Source: a virus
Reading direction: 5' to 3' (one strand)
Virus record (IMG/VR): IMGVR_UViG_3300008267_005425
Coordinates: 1-56,497 of that record
Length of the DNA stretch: 56,497 bases
Numbering within the stretch: the first letter of the stretch is position 1; every line of letters starts with the position of its first letter. The translations under genes and the position numbers were made by a program. Below the pieces are notes generated by a model, which saw only the letters and a program-made list of their open reading frames with translations, searched no databases and had not been told where the DNA came from. Below are positions 52,769 through 56,497 of this stretch, piece after piece.

Positions 52769-53257
52769 TTAGTACTCTAATACACAGTAATCAACTCCTA
52801 GTGTTAAAGATACTTCAACTGGAGTTTCAGTTGACCAGTCCATATCACCGAATGTTGCTGTTTTGATGTAAGCTCCTTTAACTTTCCAGTTTTCGATCTT
52901 ATCACCAACCGGTCCTAGTACGAAGATGTCAAAATCTCTTTTGTAGAAATCTGCATATCCATCACGACCAGTTACTGACTCGTGAGCTACACGTACCCAC
53001 TCCATCACTGCTTGAGCTCCGGAAGGAACGATTGCGTCATACATTGTGATAGTAATATCATTCCACTTACATTTTCCTTTCATCTTACGGATAATGTTAA
53101 TGTGATCTAATACCACCTCACCACACTCAATACCTGGGCGAGACACTTTCTTACACAAGAAAGCTGGGATACCTTCTATCGATAGGATAAATCTATTCTG
53201 TACCTTAGGTTCGTAGGGTGTGTAGAATATCTCGTTATTTTCAATTAAATTTGCCAT
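52769..53257 (-). CDS. Tail tube protein (gp19-like)
   Basis: 162 residues. QNRFILSIEGIPAFLCKKVS, RPGIECGEV, KWNDITITMYD and SLTLGVDYCVLEY follow the gp19 tube fold. Hexamers stack into the inner tube beneath the sheath, whose gene is 19 bases upstream. A terminator between this gene and the chaperone separates tube and chaperone expression levels. Confidence 0.92.
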   Translation of the reverse strand: MANLIENNEIFYTPYEPKVQNRFILSIEGIPAFLCKKVSRPGIECGEVVLDHINIIRKMKGKCKWNDITITMYDAIVPSGAQAVMEWVRVAHESVTGRDGYADFYKRDFDIFVLGPVGDKIENWKVKGAYIKTATFGDMDWSTETPVEVSLTLGVDYCVLEY

Positions 53258-53276
53258 GTGTCTTTATTAATAAGTA

Positions 53277-55667
53277 TTAAGCGTTTTCAAAACTTGCTCC
53301 AGTAGGAAGAATGTTAAAGTCTAGTACGATAAATTCTGCTGCTTTTGCTGGTTGTAAGTAAATCTGTCCGTACATGATATTTCTATCGATGATGTCTGGT
53401 GTGTTGTTAGTTTCATCCATTACAACTCGGAAAGCAAACAATCCTTGACGAGCTTTTACAGTTTCCAAGTATGGTGTTACAATGTTCAAGAATCTCTGAC
53501 GTGTTGCAGTTGTGTTGTTCTCGAATACTAAATAACGGCTTGAAGATGCAATGAATTTCTTCAATGTGATCAACAATCGACGTACATTGATTCTATCTAG
53601 TGCAGAAGGCTTAGCTTGAAGTGTCTTCTGACCCCAGATACAAATTCCTTGTCCAGGGAATGTTGCTATTGCGTTTACTTTGTTTTCGTAAAGGTCGTTT
53701 CTTTGTGCTTGATTCAATCTCAACTCAACATCCACTGCTTCAGAGATACCTCCACGGTTTAGACCTGCTGGTGCAAACCACTCGTATGCTACTGAATCGT
53801 TAAATGCCATTACTCGAGGTACAACTACTGAAGGTGGTACCCATACTGGTTTGTTTTTGTCAGTATCGATGATTTTCACCCATGGCCAGTAAGTACCAGC
53901 GTAGTTAGTGTCAATTCCACTATCAGTTACAGCTGCTACTGCAGATGCTACTGAACCACCTTGAATCACTGGATCAGCGATTACAAAACAGTCACCTCTA
54001 TCTTCAGCAACTTCAATTGCTTTGTTTACGATAGCTGAGTGATCAGCAATTGTTGCTCCTGGTGTTACGATTAAGTTGATATCGTACTCATCAGCATTAC
54101 TGATTACGTTAAGTCCTTTTAGGTAAGCTTCACCACCAGCTGCTGTTGCAGAGCTACAGTTCATACCAAACAAGTTAGTTGCTGTGATTGCTGAGCCTAC
54201 TTTTTTAGGAACTGCTGGATCCATTCCGTCAAATCCACCTTGAAGTGGTACGTTGAATTTAAGAACATTTGCTACGTCTAGTCCTACAAACAAAGAAGCT
54301 GAGACACTTGAACCACCAATGAAAGTTGAATTGTCATTCACTTTAGTTGCATTAGGGTGTACAAAACACTGATCAAGGTTAAATCCTGTTCCTTTTTGTA
54401 CTGTACCTGCTGCTAGCGGTTGCAACCAGTTTGAGTTATCTGCTGTTGAGAAATCCCATCCGTAGTATGCCTTTTTGTTATATGCTCCGTTAATCTCTGG
54501 AGTTGTTGTCTCAAGAGTGTAAGAAGGAAAGCTGTAGCTTGAAGATACTGGTTGAACCAACGCTTCAAATCCGAATGGTTTTACGTTAGGGCTGATTGCT
54601 TTGTTCTTGATATCATCAACACACTCTACTCGAATGTATTTAGATACATTGTTGTAATCTCCTAATCTTGAAACCACTCCAGTATCGCTTACTGTGTATG
54701 AGCGATCACCAATTCGTCTAGCAATGTAGTTTGGTGAGTCTGGATCTAAATTAAGGTTTGAGTAAGACTCAAGTACAAGTGGACGTTGATCTGTATCGCT
54801 GTAGTCACGAACTAATAGAGTGAATGATCCGTAATCTGAACCTGGATCCGATCCTGGAAGTGTATTGTTAACAATGCTTATTTTGTAAGCTGTGTTTGTG
54901 TTTGTACCATCCGCAAGAGATACTATCTTGAATAGTTGCAATTTCTCGCCACCAATAAGCTGTGATGTGATATAAGGAGTTGCTGCTGGTGCATATTCTC
55001 CATACACTGAACTTGAATAGTTAACTAGAGCTGCTACAGATCCTGTTTCAAAAGTTACTGATCCCGATTGTCCTGATAGTGAAGTTAAGAAATCACCAAA
55101 CCAAGAATACAAGTATCCTTTCTTAGCTCCCTTAACCGACTGACCAAGTACATTAGCCATTGAGTTAGCGCTAGGTGGGTATAAAGATGCTGTTAGGTTT
55201 TGTGCAGACACACCTGATCCAGATAATGTGAATCCAAAAGATCCAGTTGCACTGCCTCCAAAAAATCCAGAAGATGTGAAGTCAGACTTGTCATACCCGT
55301 TTCCAGTTGAAAATCCAAGAGCAGTTGTTGGCATGATTACACCAACTAATCTTGTGTCAGATCCAGTCGTATGTAGGATGTGAACAGCTTTTGCACTATA
55401 CCCTCCTGCTTGAAGAACACGTACAACTGTTACCGTCGCTGCGCTATTTAGATAACTCTTAACTGCATAAGGTACATAAGTCTCCTCACTCAAGCCACCA
55501 AACTTTGCAATAAAGTCATCAAAGTTTTCAACTTGAGTAGGTACAAATGCAGGTCCTTTAGATGTAGGTCCTATGATTGCTGCTCCAATCGCTGCAATCC
55601 CTGCAGGTAAGAAAGATAGGTCTTTTTCATTTGTAAAAACACCTGGTGATACTATTCTTTCGGCCAT
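53277..55667 (-). CDS. Tail sheath protein (gp18-like)
   Basis: 796 residues. IVSPGVFTNEKDLSFLPAG and IGAAIIGPTSKGPAFVPTQV are the family start; VTVVRVLQAGGYS follows. The C-terminus has GICIWGQKTLQAKPSALDRI, NVRRLLITLKKFI, FENNTTATRQRF and VVMDETNN, the contractile core. It is longer than T4 gp18 (659), with the extra length in the middle surface domain. Contraction drives tube penetration. Confidence 0.95.
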   Translation of the reverse strand: MAERIVSPGVFTNEKDLSFLPAGIAAIGAAIIGPTSKGPAFVPTQVENFDDFIAKFGGLSEETYVPYAVKSYLNSAATVTVVRVLQAGGYSAKAVHILHTTGSDTRLVGVIMPTTALGFSTGNGYDKSDFTSSGFFGGSATGSFGFTLSGSGVSAQNLTASLYPPSANSMANVLGQSVKGAKKGYLYSWFGDFLTSLSGQSGSVTFETGSVAALVNYSSSVYGEYAPAATPYITSQLIGGEKLQLFKIVSLADGTNTNTAYKISIVNNTLPGSDPGSDYGSFTLLVRDYSDTDQRPLVLESYSNLNLDPDSPNYIARRIGDRSYTVSDTGVVSRLGDYNNVSKYIRVECVDDIKNKAISPNVKPFGFEALVQPVSSSYSFPSYTLETTTPEINGAYNKKAYYGWDFSTADNSNWLQPLAAGTVQKGTGFNLDQCFVHPNATKVNDNSTFIGGSSVSASLFVGLDVANVLKFNVPLQGGFDGMDPAVPKKVGSAITATNLFGMNCSSATAAGGEAYLKGLNVISNADEYDINLIVTPGATIADHSAIVNKAIEVAEDRGDCFVIADPVIQGGSVASAVAAVTDSGIDTNYAGTYWPWVKIIDTDKNKPVWVPPSVVVPRVMAFNDSVAYEWFAPAGLNRGGISEAVDVELRLNQAQRNDLYENKVNAIATFPGQGICIWGQKTLQAKPSALDRINVRRLLITLKKFIASSSRYLVFENNTTATRQRFLNIVTPYLETVKARQGLFAFRVVMDETNNTPDIIDRNIMYGQIYLQPAKAAEFIVLDFNILPTGASFENA

Positions 55668-55692
55668 TGTTGTAATTTGTTGTTAATTTTAC

Positions 55693-55700
55693 TATAAATA
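55693..55700 (-). promoter_or_regulatory. TATTTATA motif upstream of the sheath gene
   Basis: TATTTATAGTAAAA in coding orientation, 25 bases before the sheath ATG. Confidence 0.55.
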
Positions 55701-55729
55701 TCACAACGTAACTCGAAACCTTTTTTTTG

Positions 55730-56002
55730 TTATGAATTTGGTGTAAATTCACCAGATTCTAAATCAAGAGAACCTTCACCGTATTTTGTATCCAATTCCA
55801 CTGCTAATGCTTTTTCTGCTTCGTTGGCTTCAAATATCTCTTGCTCGATTGAAGTCTCTTGAGCTTGTAATGTTTCTAAATACTCCTTGGCATTTTTCTG
55901 TGCTAACTTTAATTGCACTAGTTGAACACCTAGAGTGTTATACTTATCTTGTAGCTCCTTAATTCGAGCTATTTCTTCGGGGGTAAAAACTTTCTTTTCC
56001 AT
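55730..56002 (-). CDS. Coiled-coil protein preceding the sheath
   Basis: 90 residues. From PEEIARIKELQDKYNTLGVQ onward it is one long coiled coil with acidic end (GSLDLESGEFTPN). Small coiled-coil genes are common just before sheath genes in this type of tail module. A TATTTATT variant lies about 16 bases before the ATG. Confidence 0.6.
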   Translation of the reverse strand: MEKKVFTPEEIARIKELQDKYNTLGVQLVQLKLAQKNAKEYLETLQAQETSIEQEIFEANEAEKALAVELDTKYGEGSLDLESGEFTPNS

Positions 56003-56067
56003 AACTTTCTTAAATAAATATGCTTTAAAAATTCAAAATAATCTCGATTAATTCTAACGTAGATACA

Positions 56068-56497
56068 TTAGATATTTTTACCTGGAGATCTCCATCTTAA
56101 ATCTACGGGATCATATATAAAGGATAAACCTTCTCCTGGTTGGACAGTTATATCACCCCCTACTAAAAATCTATTTTGTGCAATGCTTCCAATGTCATTA
56201 TTTTTAAAAATAATGTTTCCAGATGTACCTACATTAAAAACATTGAAGAAAAATGTTTTTGTGTTATCTGGAACTTCAATACCCGTTAATGAAAAATTTC
56301 CACCAGTTGTTGAAATTCTAACTAGTATTGAATTAGCTAAATTAGGTATTACCAGATTATTGGTGTTTCCTGTTAAACTAGCGGTTGCAAATGTTGGGCC
56401 AAATTGTAAACCTCCAGCCAATGTCAAAGCACCATTTACCTGGAGATCTCCATCAACAACAGTATTTGACGAAGTTAATGGAATTAATAGTTCAATC
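56068..56497 (-). CDS. Fibre- or decoration-like structural protein, N-terminus beyond the window
   Basis: The frame is open to the right edge; the TTG at 56427 is internal, not a start. The last 143 residues are Gly/Asn/Thr-rich beta repeats (SSNTVVDGDLQVNGALTLAG, GNIIFKNNDIGSIAQNR, GEGLSFIYDPVDLRW), as in tail fibres and surface proteins. It holds two copies of a 20-base repeat read in different frames. Probably late. Confidence 0.65.
   Translation of the reverse strand, partial: IELLIPLTSSNTVVDGDLQVNGALTLAGGLQFGPTFATASLTGNTNNLVIPNLANSILVRISTTGGNFSLTGIEVPDNTKTFFFNVFNVGTSGNIIFKNNDIGSIAQNRFLVGGDITVQPGEGLSFIYDPVDLRWRSPGKNI
56077..56096 (-). repeat. 20-base direct repeat, copy 1
   Basis: Plus-strand TTTACCTGGAGATCTCCATC. 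Contains the perfect palindrome TGGAGATCTCCA. Here it encodes the end of the fibre-like protein. Confidence 0.9.
56435..56454 (-). repeat. 20-base direct repeat, copy 2
   Basis: Identical to copy 1, 358 bases away, but in another reading frame (reads D-G-D-L-Q-V-N). Confidence 0.9.

Overview
This is a gene-dense stretch of a tailed-phage genome. Every gene I accept lies on the minus strand, so transcription runs from high to low coordinates. The virion genes are those of a contractile-tailed (T4-like) myovirus: tail sheath, tail tube, tail assembly chaperone, tape measure and baseplate proteins. The replication genes are a mosaic: a gp41/DnaB-type helicase, UvsX/RecA, a gp32-like SSB and a FEN/RNase H-type exonuclease, but the DNA polymerase is family A, with a second divergent family A palm protein. 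A Bacteroidetes (probably flavobacterial) host is suggested by three things: promoters of the form TTG-N20-TAnn(T/G)T(T/A)AG, near-absence of Shine-Dalgarno sequences, and a DUF5522 gene typical of Bacteroidetes. The host call is inference.

Layout from high to low coordinates. 56.5-43.3 kb: virion genes (partial fibre-like protein, coiled-coil protein, sheath, tube, chaperone with a probable +1/-2 frameshift, tape measure, baseplate genes). 43.3-34.9 kb: replication and nucleotide supply (second PolA-like protein, SSB, UvsX, exonuclease, helicase, B12-dependent ribonucleotide reductase). 34.9-32.4 kb: DUF5522, an L,D-transpeptidase-like protein, a peptidoglycan-binding protein and a large unknown. 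32.4-26.4 kb: one operon with its own promoter and terminator, carrying FolE, two PTPS/QueD-type proteins, QueE, a TGT-like protein (candidate DpdA), a dCTP deaminase-like protein, a dNMP-kinase-like protein and several unknowns. It probably makes and inserts a 7-deazaguanine base into phage DNA. 26.3-22.6 kb: small unknown genes, three of them or their groups with their own promoter, leading into the main DNA polymerase (22.6-20.4 kb). 20.3-17.9 kb: Hsp20, GroES and GroEL, closed by a UUCG-loop terminator. 17.6-15.1 kb: Cas4/AddB-like nuclease, M15 endolysin, SLOG protein, metallopeptidase-like protein and zinc proteins. 15.1-2.8 kb: a glycan locus with eight glycosyltransferases, two methyltransferases and three nucleotide-sugar enzymes. 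2.8-0 kb: small unknowns, an HNH protein, ClpS and a UV-damage endonuclease cut by the window edge.

Two promoter classes are visible. Nine sites match TTG-N20-TAnn(T/G)T(T/A)AG or a close variant, mainly before early or replication-type genes. A different motif, TATTTATA in coding orientation (the reverse complement of the T4 late octamer), precedes eight genes that are mostly structural or otherwise late.

Taken together: nucleotide enzymes supply dNTPs and a modified guanine; the replisome copies DNA that is probably 7-deazaguanine-modified; chaperones and ClpS act on protein folding and turnover; the glycan locus probably decorates virions, DNA or the host surface; and peptidoglycan-active proteins serve entry and lysis. 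No tRNA, integrase, insertion sequence or CRISPR array was recognised, and no gene-free stretch exceeds about 110 bases once the small genes listed here are counted.
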